Positions 36,495 to 50,800 of a stretch of DNA of 64,000 nucleotides are shown here, one piece after another. Numbering within the stretch: position 1 is the stretch's first letter; each line of letters begins with the position of its first letter. The stretch is taken from positions 38,290,360 to 38,354,359 of the forward strand of contig JAPFBE010000003.1 of NCBI GenBank assembly GCA_034336665.1. The letters are read 5' to 3'. Both the position numbers and the translations under genes were made by a program. This DNA comes from Luscinia megarhynchos. Lineage: Eukaryota; Chordata; Aves; Passeriformes; Turdidae. The notes below the pieces were generated by a model, which was not told the origin of the DNA, did not search any database, and saw only the letters and a list, made by a program, of their open reading frames with translations.

Positions 36495-36697
36495 CCTCAA
36501 CATGAAGAACTTCTTTCCCCTGAGGGTGGCAGAGCACTGGGACAGGCTGACCCGGGAGGCTGTGGGGTCTCCCTCTCTGGAGACATTCAAAACCCACCTG
36601 GACACCTGCTCCAGGTGACCCTCACTCGACAGCAGGGTTGGATCAAATGATCTCCAGAGGTCTCATCCAACCCTAAGGATCCTGTCATCCTGTGAAT
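36495..36697 (+). mobile_element. CR1 LINE, second 5'-truncated fragment of another subtype
   Basis: Recognisable CR1 3' sequence includes GAAGAACTTCTTTCCCCTGA near 36503-36522, GGAGACATTCAAAACCCACC near 36578-36597 and a CCAACCCTAAGGATCCTGTC end. It lies about 160 bases after the previous CR1 in the same orientation but differs in its 3' end, so the two are separate insertions rather than one element. Confidence 0.8.
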
Positions 36698-37202
36698 TAT
36701 GCTTGATAAGGCAGTAAAAGGCAATCACCCAAACCACCATCAGACTAGAGCACTACAATTAGCAACTCACAGCCACTCCAACCAAAGTTATTGGTCTGTG
36801 AACTTTGGTCATTACTTCATAATTGATTTAACCTCTGTTCTTACAGCAATATTTTGAAGTTCTTGGTTAAAGTGATTTAGTGTTTAATTTTTTAATTAAA
36901 CTGAGTCTTTGTGAAGCATTCACAGAGTATACTGATGGCCATATTTCATCTCTCTTACTGACTCAATTCTTTACACAACAATTAAAAGGATCATGTGAAA
37001 CTGTCCGACTATCCTAATGAACACAGTGCAGAAAGAAAGCTAGGAATATTTTTTTTAAATGCAAATCAAACTCAAAGATAATGGACTTTGAATAAATATT
37101 TTATCAGTTCACCACTTCACTGAACAATCTTTTTTTTTTTTTTAATGCCATGGGAAATATATTTGCAATTGCCATTAAAAGATTTCTTTCAGAGATGCAT
37201 TT

Positions 37203-37308
37203 TCATAGAATCGCAGAATGGTTTGGTTTAAAAGAGACCTTAAAGGTCATCTAGTTCAGGCCCCCTGCCATGGCCAGAGATTCCTCCCACAGACCAGGGT
37301 GCCCAGAT
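37203..37308 (-). mobile_element. CR1 LINE 3' fragment, reversed
   Basis: The plus strand begins TCATAGAATCGCAGAATGG, the reverse complement of the CR1 terminal repeat, followed by AAAGAGACCTTAAAGGTCAT and CCCCCTGCCATGGCCAGAGA. Only about 105 bases are left. Confidence 0.85.
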
Positions 37309-40300
37309 TTCACACGTTTTATTTTATTATATATCTAAACTATGTTTATTCCTCATGCTAGCATTTTTCTGAGTGTAATCTAACAGAATGATTGCTCAGG
37401 CAACCTACATAGATCTGGACTATTATACTTGGACTTACCACTGGTTTAGATCCAAAAGCTGTTTTCCAGGATCATCAGGCTAATATCCCTGCTGGTTTAA
37501 AAGGTGAAATGCAATTTGCAGTGCTTTTATTTCAATCACTAGAAAACTTTGTTGCATTTTTTTAACTGCACTTCTTTGCTTAAAAAAAACCAAAAACCAA
37601 ACCAAAAAAACCCACAAAAGCACTATTCACAAGACATTTGAACTCCTTAAACCTGTTGTTAATCAGTGAATCGCTCTACTCTGGGAGAAGACTAGGAATG
37701 ATCCTCTAGCCACAAGGTAAAAACCAGTGAACTGGAGAGAATTTTAGCGGCAATAATATAGTAGGGTAACACATCCATACTTAGATATCTATTTTCAACA
37801 TACCAGTTCATCACACTTGGCATAAATAGCAACAGGAGTGAGTCTGCGCATCAATAATTATATAAACCTAGTGTGGGAACAGGAAAAAGAACTCAGAACA
37901 ACAAAGAATGCTGCTGAGAAAGGCAAATTCCTGAGTATTGCTGTGTAGAGTACCATGGATGAAGACAAGGAAAGAGTTTTAAGACTAGAAATAATTAGCA
38001 CTGATTTTATCCATCACAATACTCTCAACTACCCAGTATAATGTTAGGAAGAAACATGCAGGTTATCTGGATGTTTTAAAGCTTCTCAGTTTGTCTGTCA
38101 AATCTGCAAAGAAATAGAACTGAGAACATTTCACAGTGAGATAAGATCAAAGTTTAACAGATCACTCCTCTAACGTTATTCACTAATAAATTTTTAAAGT
38201 GAGACACATTGCAAAAAGTTTTCTTTAAATTTTAACTATATCCAACATGGCTGAAATTTGGCTGACAATGCAATACTGGTCTGGCTAATAAAGGGGTGCT
38301 TTCATCAGTAGATGAAAACTGCAGCACACCAAGCAGAGTGGTGAAAGGGCAGTTAAGTTGCAGCTCAGCACTCTGTTTCAAAAATGGACTCAATAATTAA
38401 AATATTTACAAATTTGACAACAAGGTGCTCAAAGAAGGCCATTGCTGCTGTGTAAGGCAGGCAGTTATGCACTCATGAGTGGAAAAACAGGACAAGGGAA
38501 GAACAAAACTATTTATGTGGTTTAAATGCTAAGGAACTCAGCTGGGAAGAGGAGGAATTCTGCCCAGCTACCTGGTCTGACATGGGGAAATGGTTCTGAA
38601 AATGGGGATTAAAATTTGCTTTCCCTGTAGAATGTCTCAAGCACAGGGTTTCTCCCTCTATCTCTCTAAGACTTGGCAATAACACATACTGAAGGGATGG
38701 AGCAAATTTTAAATCTGTCATGTGGAACTTAGCACAGAACTCTCATCCCCAATCTTGTAGGCAAACACTCTCAGCAGCAAAAAGTGCCCACCTCTACCTT
38801 TTACTGCTATGAATTTTCATCAGTGTGGGCACAGCTGCTAGGCCTTGAGTTGAACTCAACTCTGCCCATCCATGCTACATGTTTCCCAAAGACTGTTCTC
38901 TCAGGAGACTTGAGTTGCACTTGGTTTCAGCAGCACAGGCAGGATAAGTGATTTGATATCCAGTTCTGCAGAGCAGGGTTGCTGAGAAGTCTTACCACTT
39001 TTCATGGAGCCAATGGCTTCCAAGATGATCAATGAACACAACTCCTTTCTCCAGTTTCTGATTATTTGCTAATTTTGGAAGATAAGGATTTTTGACTGCA
39101 GAGTCCATAGTCACAATAATATTTGAAACTTCAAAGTCTGCTGACCTAGAGCACGACCAAGGGCCTGGTTTGCTGCAGTCAGTTAAGAGTGTAGTTCCAC
39201 TTAAGGAGTGTCAGAGGACTTGGTACCAGTTGGGATTCTACCTTAAGATTGATTACAGGCATTGGATTTTTCTTTCCCCTTTAATACAAAACAAAACTAA
39301 AATGTCTCTGCTGCAGTTATGGAGGGGAAACCATGCTAAAACTTGCAGATGTAGCTTGACTCATGATTTCATCTTACATGTCCTTCACTGTTTATATAGT
39401 TGATAGAACATAATTTAATGACTTCATAGAATCAGATTAATTTCTCCTATGCTGTATTCATTTTAAAATAGAATCAATATTATTTACCCTACCTGACAAT
39501 AATGCTCCATGTTTCACATACAATTGATTCAATAGCAGCAGGTAGTTATCAATGAGTGCACTTTGCTGTGGTAAATGAACACAATCAATACCCAGAAAAG
39601 TGAGTTGTTTTCTGGTGTGTGACTGAATTGTAACTGAAGTGAAAGCTGAGTTCTGTCTTTTTACTTCTTCTTTTAGGTTTCATATAAGGAGAATCTGAAT
39701 TTAATACTCAGCATCAGTACAGCAGCAATCTGAAAAATTACCAGGCAACACCACTGCACATTGAACACCACTGACCCTCTGACAAGGTTATACCACATGA
39801 GGTAGCTGACAGAAAAAAAGGAAACCTCAAGAAAGAAATGTTAAAGATTCTCAGCATTTCCTGAAAAATATGTATGTTTGAACTCTTGAGCATCATACGA
39901 GTATCATGTGAAAGACAACTATATTTTGAAAGGCACATTGCATAAATTTCAATTTGTTTTGTTCAAAACAGAGTAAGAAAGAAATGTTTAGTTCTAGGGA
40001 GGACATCCAAAGAGAGTATTCTTCGTTTAGAAAAGAAGTATGAATGCAATATTAGCTAACATAAGCTTTGATTCATGTTATATTACATATATTGAAAACA
40101 AAGGTAATGTCAATGAGATTGACAAAACAACTCTGTTAACTTCAAAATCAACTAAAAATAGAGACTTTGGCAAAGTCATTTCATTAACAGCTACTTAAAG
40201 CTAAATGTGAGAAAAAAAATATTTTAGAAGATATTAGAGATAAGAGTGTCAGTGACCACTCCTTTTCAGTGGGAGCTGTTCTTCTGGTTGCTCTTTCTCC

Positions 40301-42438
40301 CTTACAGACCATATATTTGAACCCCCACAATCCTTCAGCTTTTAATCTTTTTAAGGCAGTCCCCATTTTTCCTGGAGTAACTCAGCCTAGCTTGCAACAC
40401 TCTGAAGTCATGATGCAGCAGTCACTTTCCCAGCTACCAAGCTATCACTTCCTTCTAGACACTTCATCAGCCTTTATAGATATTGAGCAATCCTGCTTTC
40501 ACTTATAGGAAATTCTAGGAAGTACACTGAAGAAAAGCTTACTTCCATAGCACACTTGAGCACATGCTTTACTACCGATTTAATACTCAGATATTCTTTG
40601 CATAAGAGCCAGGAAAACAGAAACAGAATGCTTTAGAATAACACTGGAACATTTATATATATTTATGGAGAGAGAGAGAGAATAATGATTTTAAATATAA
40701 ACAATCTTACAGCTCACATCTTTCAGAAATCAATTACAACTTGACAGCTTTTTTTATACATATGTTCTAAGACTTAAGTTGCCTTCCTTGAAAAAAAACT
40801 GTGAATTCATGAAAATCTAGAGTAGCTCTTTTCCTTAAAAAATATCTGCTCATATATAACATCTATCATTGTTTTGCTATTTGCTTGCAAAAAATAAAGC
40901 AGGCCAGTATGTGTCATCCATATTTCCTCCCTTTTTCCTGCATTTCATAAAACAATTCTTGTGACAACCATAATCTCCCAAAACTCCCACCAAAATAGAA
41001 CAAATGCCATATCTAGCTTCCCAGAATAAATATAAAACTGAACTGCAATTAACAACCTATGCTTTATACTATTTCCCGTATAATATTAAACCACAAACAG
41101 AAGAGAAATTTCCACAATTCACTTTCAGGTGCCCATGATGATGAACAACATTCAATAGAGCATATGTAAAATGTAGAGAGCTGCTGCAACTGCTGGAGTC
41201 CACAAAACTGAAGGTTTGACAGTGGGGCAGTAAGGCAATTTAGTGTAGGAGTGAACAACCACCACCAAAGAATATTTTACCTTTGCTGGTTTTTGTTTCT
41301 TTCCCTCCCAGCCTCATCTTCCCAACATTTAACTTTTAAATTTGAAATACCAGTTATTAATTTGCTTCATAATTTCACTAATTCATTTAACATTCACATC
41401 AACAAAGTTATAGAGGGGGGAAGGGGGAAGGAACTAATTAAGCTTCTTTATCACATGCAGAACCATATTACCTGAATACAAAAAGTGCAAACATCATCTG
41501 ATTCATTCATATCTACATTGAACTGTTTCCTTTTTACCTAAATTCAATCTCTATAAGCAACATTATTTATAACATAAGCATAGAAAGCCACAGTGTGTAT
41601 GAACAAATTTTATTTATATATTTACACTAGTAGATATACATGCCAGAATTTATTTCTGTTTCGAGGTTATAAAGCCTTTTATCTTACAGCTGTGAGTCTT
41701 CCTCTTGCACAGGAAAGAATGCACTGAGCAGGAGGGGTTGAGTAGAAGGGAGTTTATTATGATCAACAACATGAAACATGGAACTAAACAAGGCTTTCTC
41801 CTGTTTTCATACATTTGAAAGGCATTCTAAAGGAAGTTTTGTTATTCAGTTAAGGGTTTTGATAGTACATCACACAGTAAAAAGAAATTCTGCTGGTAAT
41901 GCTCCCAGTAAATTCCACACTTGAAGAGAAATTTTCTGTAAAATCTCAGCTTTAGCGGTGAAGTTCAAGTGCCAGTGTCATTTGGGATGCTTTAAGGTCC
42001 CATCTGGCTTCTGCATGTTGCTCTAGAAAACCACAGGGCATCTGTAGGTTCTGTGTTAGGGCTGTCAGATTCCTGTAATGTCTGGGTTACACTACACATA
42101 TAAAAGCTAGAAATCAAAGTCTGAACAAGGAAACTTCCACCCCTTTACAGACCAAACAGAGAAGCACATGGAAGTGAATCATTCCTGCAAGTACCCGATT
42201 CTCTCTATTGACCAAACAATCTCCAATTGCAATGTCTAACATTTGGTCATTTCCATTAGGACAGGTCAAAATCAGACTGTTATTTTTTTTCAGTTCTGAA
42301 AAAGGCTGTCCCTGAGTTAGGAAACTGCAGCAAGAGATGACAGGACAGAAAAACATAACTACACTTGAAAAGAAAGTACAACTATACATATTTTTTCATA
42401 GTGGAATAATGGAAAAAACATTCACAAAAGGCCCTTCT

Positions 42439-42439
<1 letters not shown>

Positions 42440-42485
<46 letters not shown>
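42440..42485. repeat. Long poly-A run (46 A)
   Basis: There are 46 uninterrupted A residues. No retrogene body, polyadenylation signal or target-site duplication was recognised nearby. The exact length may reflect sequencing or assembly error at homopolymers. Confidence 0.9.
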
Positions 42486-42487
<2 letters not shown>

Positions 42488-45400
42488 ATGAGGCAAGTCA
42501 CTGTGTCATAAATTTGCTGGTGGATGGTTGGGAAGGAGTTTCATGTCTTCCCTCCATGGCAGTTGAGTTTGCTTAAGACAACTACAGAAAGTTTATCTAG
42601 ATGAAGCCGTTACTGGACCTGGAGATGTGGAAAGCACCCTGAACTAGAGGCAGCAGATAAAGAGTCATCCACAAGGCACACACCGAAAACTTCAGCATAG
42701 CTTATGAGTAAGGAGGAACCTGTAGGAGTGGGACAGGAACTTGGCAGAATGTGAGCACCTGCACAGGTGGTGAGGGAGAACAGGGCTGAAAGGGCCCCTG
42801 GTGATACAAGGCACAACCCTTGAACTTTTTGGCAGCCCTGGTCACCACCATAGTGCATGTTCTCTCCCTTCAAACTACTGTCTGAAGTGTGCAGAGAATT
42901 TGCCCAAGTGGCATAAATACACAAGTGAACCCTATATGATCTCTGATTCATCATTTACTCACTGCTCAACATGGAATACCAAAGAGGTAAGTTTAATAAT
43001 TTTAATTTCCAGTTATTTTACCTGCTTTACTAATTACCATTATAGCACTGATTAGTCTGCAATAGTTATTCATTAGCTGTATGTTGAACAAGGGCTGATT
43101 TGAAGCAATTACACTTCCTCAACAGGTTCTGAGGACTAATTATTTCACAGTCATCAGATGATGACAGACTAAATACACGATCAATAATAAAGACGCAAAA
43201 GAATGAGGGGTGAAATTCTAAAATATCCTCAGAATCACTTCTATTTTCTGTGTGTGGATTATTTGGTAAAACCAACTTTCCTCCAGTCAAAGCCACTAAG
43301 GATGTCACTGTAGATCATACACTACTGAACAGAAAAACAGACTTTGAGACAGCTCAGTGTTACACCTTATGTGCTTGGTCTTGGAGAAAGGCTGTGTGCT
43401 GCCTGTCTGAAGCTCTCCTTACAGGTGATTACGGTATCTTGTTTCTGGAGAACTTGTTTGTCCTTGCACTCATCCTCCTTACCCCATCGATCCTTAGTGA
43501 CAAGAACTTCTTCCTCACAAAAATCACATGAGGAGAGTATTTCTTGTTTCATTGGCTTGGATTGTCATGGCTGGATATACAGGATATTTCATAGGGAAGA
43601 CATTGAAAACTGGGCCAGAGAATGTGTCTCTGAAACATCTCCAGGCAAGTGCCTCATCCCCATGAGGCTTTAGAATGATGATAGCAACATACTACTACTC
43701 TCTCAAATGATTCAAAACAACTCAAAATTCAAAACAATGGAAGAAAACAGCAGCTTAGTTCATATGCCCAGAACTGGAAAGCCTAAGATTATTATTAGTA
43801 TTACTATTATTTGGGAAACACCCAAGCCTTTTCCTTTAAACCTTGAGTCATTTCTTTACTTGATGGAACAAAAACACAAAGTACAACATTTAGCAGGAAT
43901 CAAACAATACAGAAATACTGAAATGGATACAAAACATGTCAAATAAACTTCAAATAAGAATGGGTTTTGTTATAGCTAATCATGACACTGAGAAGAGATC
44001 AAATGACCTCCCAATATATCTTGTACTCTACGCAAGTTTAACAATGCCTGAAAAAAAAGTGTGTGGTGGGGGCAGATGAAAGTGAAGAACCTACTTTGGA
44101 TGCCTTTCTTAGCAACTTCTATTTTTACATGATCTGATCTGTTGCCTTTGCTCATCACCCAAAATAATACCAAGACCCCTCCTCCCCTGCCAAAGTCACC
44201 CCGCCAAGTCCCACAATGAGTTCCATTGATTTCCAAGACATATTGTCAACTACATAATAATTTAACTGGTAGGCACGGCTCCTTCAGTTGAAGCTTCAGT
44301 TTCCCAAACAAAAGCTAACCACCTGAGACCACAGAGGACAGGATATGAGCTACTTATAGCAACACTGGACCAGTGAACAAGAATAGCAGGAAAGCTGCTT
44401 ATTTTATTTTTTTTTCTCCAGCAAAGCCCTTTGAAGTAAACTATTTATTAAACATTATAATACTCGAAACAAAAATCTTTGAAGGCAGGTTATCCTCCTC
44501 TGCACCATGTCCCGTTGTGAATGAATTGCTTCCTTTTCCTTTTCGGATTTTTTTCACTTGTGAAACTGACACTCAAATTGTTCTCTTAAGCTACTTGGGC
44601 AAGCCTTCGCCTATGCCAAGAGGAATAATCCATCCATCAACAACAGGATCATTAAAAATATTTATAACTCAAACTACTTCAATATCACTGCACTGTAAGC
44701 AGCCACCCTGTTCATCAGGCAACTTTATATAAATACAATAAATAAGTTCCTTGTGCACAGAAAAATAGTATTGATTAATACATAATGATGCAAACAGATC
44801 ATCTGAAACAGAAACAAGCTAACAGTAAGACTTAATTTTTCACTTTTTAAATTAAAAAAGTAAATTCTCCCCATTAACCCTGTTACTGATGAATACATGT
44901 GTTTTTTCTTTGTTTTTCTGATTAAAACATTCATCTCTCTCCCTCTCTGTTGTTGAAAGAACTAATTTGTCTCTATAGCATCACTGTAGTATCAATGGAA
45001 GTTTCAAAACCAGACAGAGAGAATTGCCTTTTCAAATACTTGTATTTGGGCTGCAGAGACAGAACTGTCACACACTGTGCTGTATTTGCATCTTTGGAAA
45101 TCTGGCACTGATGTGCAGTGAAGAAGAGGAGTGCTCTGAAATGACTGCTCAGAACTGTCTGAGCCTGAGAAATTCCCTGGCCAAAGCCTGGGAAATAATC
45201 GGAAGTGAACTGAAACTCCCACTGGGCCACCATGCACGCCTGCATTACTATGATGTCACTAAGATGTCACTGGCAAGCTGCAGACAAAATCATATTAGAA
45301 AAGGTTTTAACAGTTCTCTACTGAGAGAGATAATTTGCTCCAACTAAGAGACAGTGGAGAATTATCGACACCCTGATTCCTCCAAGATGGAAGAATTTGC

Positions 45401-45713
45401 AATTTCCACTGATTTGCATGCATGCAAGAAGAATCTACCACATCTGAAAATGTAATCACAAAAATACAACACACGACTCCTGACTACTGTCTTACCTAAG
45501 GAGCAGACCCAGCCTTTTTTCATGCACAACAAGCCACTTTTCTTTGAGTAGGCACATTTTCTCAATTTGTTCTGCCTCGTGACTTCAAGTACAACCTGGC
45601 ATATGTACAAGTGATGACCAAGCACTAAGAATTTTGAATAATCTTCTTCTCCATCACTTAGACATTTGTCCATCTGACAATATGTTTCTATGAGATATCA
45701 TATTTTTGCACTT

Positions 45714-45832
45714 CACAGAATCATAGAATATTCTGAGTTGGAAGGAACTCAAAGGTCATTAAATCCAACCCTCACATGGTGATTGAACCCACGACCTTGG
45801 TATTATTAGCACCATGCTTTAACCAACTTTAC
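45714..45832 (-). mobile_element. TguSINE1-like SINE (tRNA-Ile head, CR1-like tail)
   Basis: Read on the minus strand, 45831-45781 resembles a tRNA-Ile: GTTGGTTAAAGCATGGTGCT, then the anticodon-loop-like TAATAATACC, then CCAAGGTCGTGGGTTCAATC, which is the B-box and T-arm. It continues into a CR1-type 3' tail ending in GAATATTCTATGATTCTGTG. That composite is the structure of TguSINE1, a songbird SINE mobilised by CR1. The tRNA 5' end is missing or diverged, so this is an old copy and not a functional tRNA gene. Confidence 0.8.
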
Positions 45833-47519
45833 CTTCCAGAAACATCTACAGAGCATTTTAAAAGCACATATAAGAACTTCCAGGCGGTATTTTTAGCCTC
45901 CAATGAAATGTTTTCTTGTCTGTGGAAGTGGTCTAGATGCCTCCAACTCGAAGTCTGCCACCACCAACCAGCCTTAATTTATCTGTGCTGCACATAAATA
46001 TGTTGTATTCTTGCCAGCCTAAGCTGGAATTGGTGGACTTACTCAATGCCGCAGTCCTGACTTTTGAAGAATAAAGAATCCATTCTTTAATCATTTTTCT
46101 TGCTAGACATCAACTTGCCTTTAGCCATGTTACTGCCTCTACCACAAGGACATAGCAGCGAGAAGATGGACAAATTACACACACTTGTAAAATCTGTACC
46201 TGTGGCAACCACTGAAGTATTGGAGAATTTGGAGAAGGATTCTCTCTGGTGAGAAAAATAGAGTGTAAACTCATAATTTGCTGGAGATTTTAAAGACTTT
46301 CTATGGAGTTGAAGTGCTCTGAATATAAACTGCTACAAATGAAGAAACATTCCTTGGGCATTCATAATTCTATTACTTATTAATCCTTAGTCACATGGAA
46401 ACTACTGAGAAAAGCAGTACGTGAACTGGAGGGTTTGTCCTCTTTTCCTTTACATGAGCTTCCTTCAAAGAGGTTTTGAGTAGGCAAAAAAGCAATAATG
46501 AATGCAGCTAAATGATGGACCAAGGTAAAAATGTCTACACAGATCTCAGTTCATAAAAGCATGTCAGTATTTTAAGTGCTTTCAAGGATAAGGCCATGAT
46601 GAATCATTCACTGAAGCACTTTCTTGTAGTACTTTTAAATGTGTCAGCAATCTCTCTACCACCTCTAAGGTGAAGTTGATAGTTTGGAGTCACTCTTCAG
46701 AATTGACAACTTCAGTAGCTTCATTCCTAAATATTTTTAAAACCCTTGTAAGTTATCTGGAGAAATTTTGAGTGATCTCAAAAACAGCCTGCAGTTCCCC
46801 TGAAATTGCTTCAGTTCAAAATTTACTGAAACAAAGGGAGGAGGTGGTTGTATGCTCTTGTTTCCCCAGGACTCATTCTATCTGAAAGTCTTTCCACTGT
46901 TTGTCTTCACACCTTCAAGTAGAACTGAATCTCATCCACAAGTTCCCCCATAATACACCTCATTTATACCAAGCGTTTAAATCTGAGCCTGAATTCCAAT
47001 CCACCGTCTGGCAGCACAGGCACAAAGTGAATAAAGAACTTGATGGATAAGATGAAGGTATTAATAAAAGGTTTCCATTACTTCTCCAAGATCATTCAGT
47101 TAAGTTTCACTATAAAAACGAAATGTTGTATTTACATAACAGATTTTAATATCTTTTAATTTACAATGCTGAATTAATTTTTATCTTTTTTGTGTTTCCA
47201 ATTCTGTTGTAAAGAAAACAATTTTACTGCTACTTTAAAAAGCATTTTCCAGCCATGCACGGAACTGCCAATAAGAGCTGCAGTTTACTTAGTTCATATG
47301 TTGCATTCCTCACCACAATACATTCTCCACTTCAACACCACAATCAGTGGCATGTGTCTTCAGGTGCCAAAACTCTACAGCAAGTTTTGCTCATCTTTAC
47401 ACCTTTTTTGTAGTCCTCACTGAATCGGCTGTAAAGCCACTGCATGTTCCGGAACTGTGGTAGGGAGGAGGCAGGCATCCAGGGAAAATCAGAGGGCAAA
47501 TTGGGGACCAGGCAAAAGT

Positions 47520-47830
47520 AATTTGCAATTAATGAAGTAGCAACTGGAAAGAAGTTTCATTCATCTGTTTAGCACTGTTGCTTAGATCAATTAGAGAAAC
47601 TCTCCCAGTAATGTAAGCAGAATCTGACCCTTAATATGCATACACCTTTGCAAAATCCTTTCAAGTGTATGAAAAAGAACCTAGAAATAATGGCAAAACC
47701 AGCTCATTACATCATTTTCAGACACCATTTATATCAGCTAGTGCCATCTCCAACGTCCATAATAGCATGATTTTATTAATTCTCACAAAGTCTGATTTTG
47801 CATTCAGGCAGTCAACATGACTCTAAGTGA
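47520..47830. promoter_or_regulatory. Possible conserved non-coding element
   Basis: The stretch is non-repetitive, with TTTGCAATTAATGAAG near 47522-47537, a TTAATATGCATAC octamer-like site near 47631-47643, and CTCACAAAGTCTG near 47782-47794. The evidence is texture only and weaker than for the others. Confidence 0.25.
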
Positions 47831-50800
47831 CAATATCTCAACCTGAAAGTCAGCAAAACATAAAATAACATCAGTAGAATATTAAAAACTCCCACTGAGA
47901 TAAATAGAAATATGAAGGTTCAGACAGAGCCAAATAGATTAGTGCTCACTTTCTACTCATTATGTGCTTTCAGCAAGCACAGCACAGGTTTATAATTTGA
48001 TGGGGGAAAAATTATACTTTTTAGCTATTTTCTAGCCTGACTCTCTAAGGCTGCTCCTTCCTTTGAAGACAGCATAGTATTATTACCCATAAAACTATGA
48101 CTACACAATGAGAACAGTGATGTCCATGTTGCTGGGATATATATTACTCTCTCAAAATAAGTCTTGGGAGGAACACTGAAATCCAGGAAAAAAAGAAAAA
48201 GTGGTGGGGGGGGGAGGGAAGTAGAAATTGTACTTTGACATTGTTCTTACTTCAGAACTTATTTGTAGAATGGAGTCAAATGTCACATCAGCAATTAAAC
48301 TTTGACTTCTACTAGAGCAATATTAATGTAGAGTGAGTCCCAGAGCAGCACTGCCCAGCCCTGTGCTTGGGGTTAGCTCCAGTGCTAAACAGCACGTTGC
48401 TGACCGACACAGGAAATCCCTCTCCTGTTCCTTGAGTTGAACCAAAGGGCTGGCATAAAGAAATGTCCCAAGTATTAACAGCAACAAAAACTATGGGCTC
48501 AGAGTCAGATTTCAAAGGCATTTAGGTGCCTAGTATGCATTAATTTTAGTGGGACGAAGCTGCCTCTGAAAATCTGGCCTTCAGTCTTCGCTATTCTTAA
48601 GCCACTTCAGATCCTGTGGCTCTGTCAGGATGTAAAAGCAATTACATTTTACAACTTTGAATCCAACAATATATTTTGGAAATAATTCAAAGTACATGTT
48701 TTTTAATATAAAAATTTCCTTGTCCAATAAAATACACTGGAATTTTAGATGCTTGGTATTTGCAGGTCTCCCTTCTTTTCTTTAGATTGAGGCCAGAAGA
48801 TAGCAGTCTGGTGAAACCTCTGACATCCAAAGAAACTCTGCTTTCTTCCTTTAACTGGAAGAAGTGTTTAATGGATAATCCTTTGACAAATATTTTATAA
48901 ATAGCAAAATATACAATCTCATGCTTACTGAACACTAATATAATTGCTCCTGAACAAAACCACTGCCCATAGAATCCTAATCCCCACAAAAACTAGTGCA
49001 GATGTCATAGTGTGTATAAAAATCAGATATTAGCATTTGAGGTGTCCATTCCCATACTACTCCAAGATGAATTCAGCCAAACAAATACCAGCTTGGCTTG
49101 TAAAGGAATCCAGTGTAATGAAACACATTGAAAATGAGAAAACCAAACCCTCATTTTTATTCACGAGGCAGGCGTGCATACAGCTGAGTGCACAAAATTG
49201 ATCTGAGAGTATTTTAATAAAAAGAAACACAGGTAGCTGTAATATCTAAACACGGGTAGCTATAATATCTGTTAATGCTGAGCCATTTCATGAAACAGTG
49301 CTCACACTGTACTGACATTTGGTGCACCAACTGTTCAGAGCAGAAACTGAAAGTCCTTGCCTCACCCCTGCCCATGTTTGATTTGTCCCTTTCTCTGGTT
49401 CCAGCTTCCCACCAGCAAAGTACAGGGATGGAGCCTGTGAAAACATCTCAGACAAATCCTCCTTCCCCACTGGAGGAGCAGCAAGGAACAGGCTCTGAAC
49501 TTAGGTGATGCCTTTTTTCCTCACAACCTCATTGGCTGGTCTAATAAAATATGCTGATTTTCCTTGTGAAACTTGCCACAGTTTATATCAATTGTTTTGC
49601 TTTCAGTAAGTCTTGCTTTTGATATCTACTGATATTATACAAATAAATCATACTGAAAATATGTATAGTAGCTTTTTAAACATTCCTTTTTCCCCACTAG
49701 CACATTAACATCCTTCACAGAACAATGCACATTGCCTCTCACAGGCAAGAGCAGAAATCTCACTATCTTTCAGGAGTACACTGCTTTCTCTCAGACCCTA
49801 CGAGGCAGCATCCTTCTCATCCCCAATGGAATTTTTTCCTCGATGGCCTCTCAGACCTGTTTGTAGCTGGCTCACACACTCCTGAAAAATCACTGCTGAA
49901 GAGAATAACCCATCTCCCTTTAAGCACCTGCTTGAGTAATTTCAGGAAATTTGTTCCTGACTCAGGCTAATCCTTCCTGGCTAGTCATCTTCCCTTTCCT
50001 TTCCAATTCACTATTATCCTTTAATTGTTGATTTGATTTCTCATGTTCCAAGTCATCAGGGCTCCTTCCTCACTCCTGTGCAGGACTGGTTCAACAGGAA
50101 TCCCTAAGATGGTTAACATCTGATCAGCCCCATGTCATTTTATGAGGAAACTTCATTTCAAGATGAAAACAAAGGCAGTAGTTTTTGCTTAGAAAAGACA
50201 AGGTTTTATTCTTCTTTCATTAAGGCACAAAATTGAAGAATTTATTGATGCTTGTGTAACCTGAAAGTTATTCAGTGTTTTTACCCCTTTGCCCTCATTT
50301 AACCTTAGACATGAAACTTGTTGGGGGATGGAAGTAAAAAAAAATGTAGAGTAGCTGCATTTTCTTTCATCTTTCTTCTGGAACTCAAACAAAACTACCA
50401 TGTGATAAATGGCCATTTGTGCCACAGATGTTAATGCAATACTAAATGAGACAAAAATCACCAATGCAGCTCACAAGGCTCCCTGTGATGTACAGACATC
50501 AGGCAACACAGACTGGCACAAACCTAAACTGATTTTGCAAATGCAATCAATACATGTTTCAATTATTTATATCCATGTTCTCATCACACACAGATGGGTT
50601 AATTGAATGCAACCACGACCACATTGCACCAACCTTTACGAAAAATTTAAATGGGCTCTTAAAGCAAGTACTAGCAACATAAAAAGGAAACATTTGAGAT
50701 GAGTTCACAGATAATTTTACAATTGGTACTTGCAAGGTGGAGTACTTGTTACTGCAGAACACAGGGAGGGGCAGTCCAGCATATTAAAAAGAACAGTTTA

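Noticed and set aside
42337..42576. 79-codon frame with a lysine run
   Set aside because: It is produced by the 46-base poly-A run; no domain on either side.
44629..44700. Possible missing PCCA exon on the minus strand (a VVDGW-like reading and an LLTVQ reading)
   Set aside because: The readings do not join in one frame and a stop follows; no donor or acceptor in the right place.
45024..45347. 107-codon plus-strand frame opposed by two minus-strand frames
   Set aside because: Open in several frames on both strands with no recognisable domain and no matching splice sites; treated as chance.
45781..45831. tRNA-Ile-like sequence
   Set aside because: The acceptor stem and 5' part are missing and it continues into a CR1-like tail, so it is a SINE head and not a tRNA gene.
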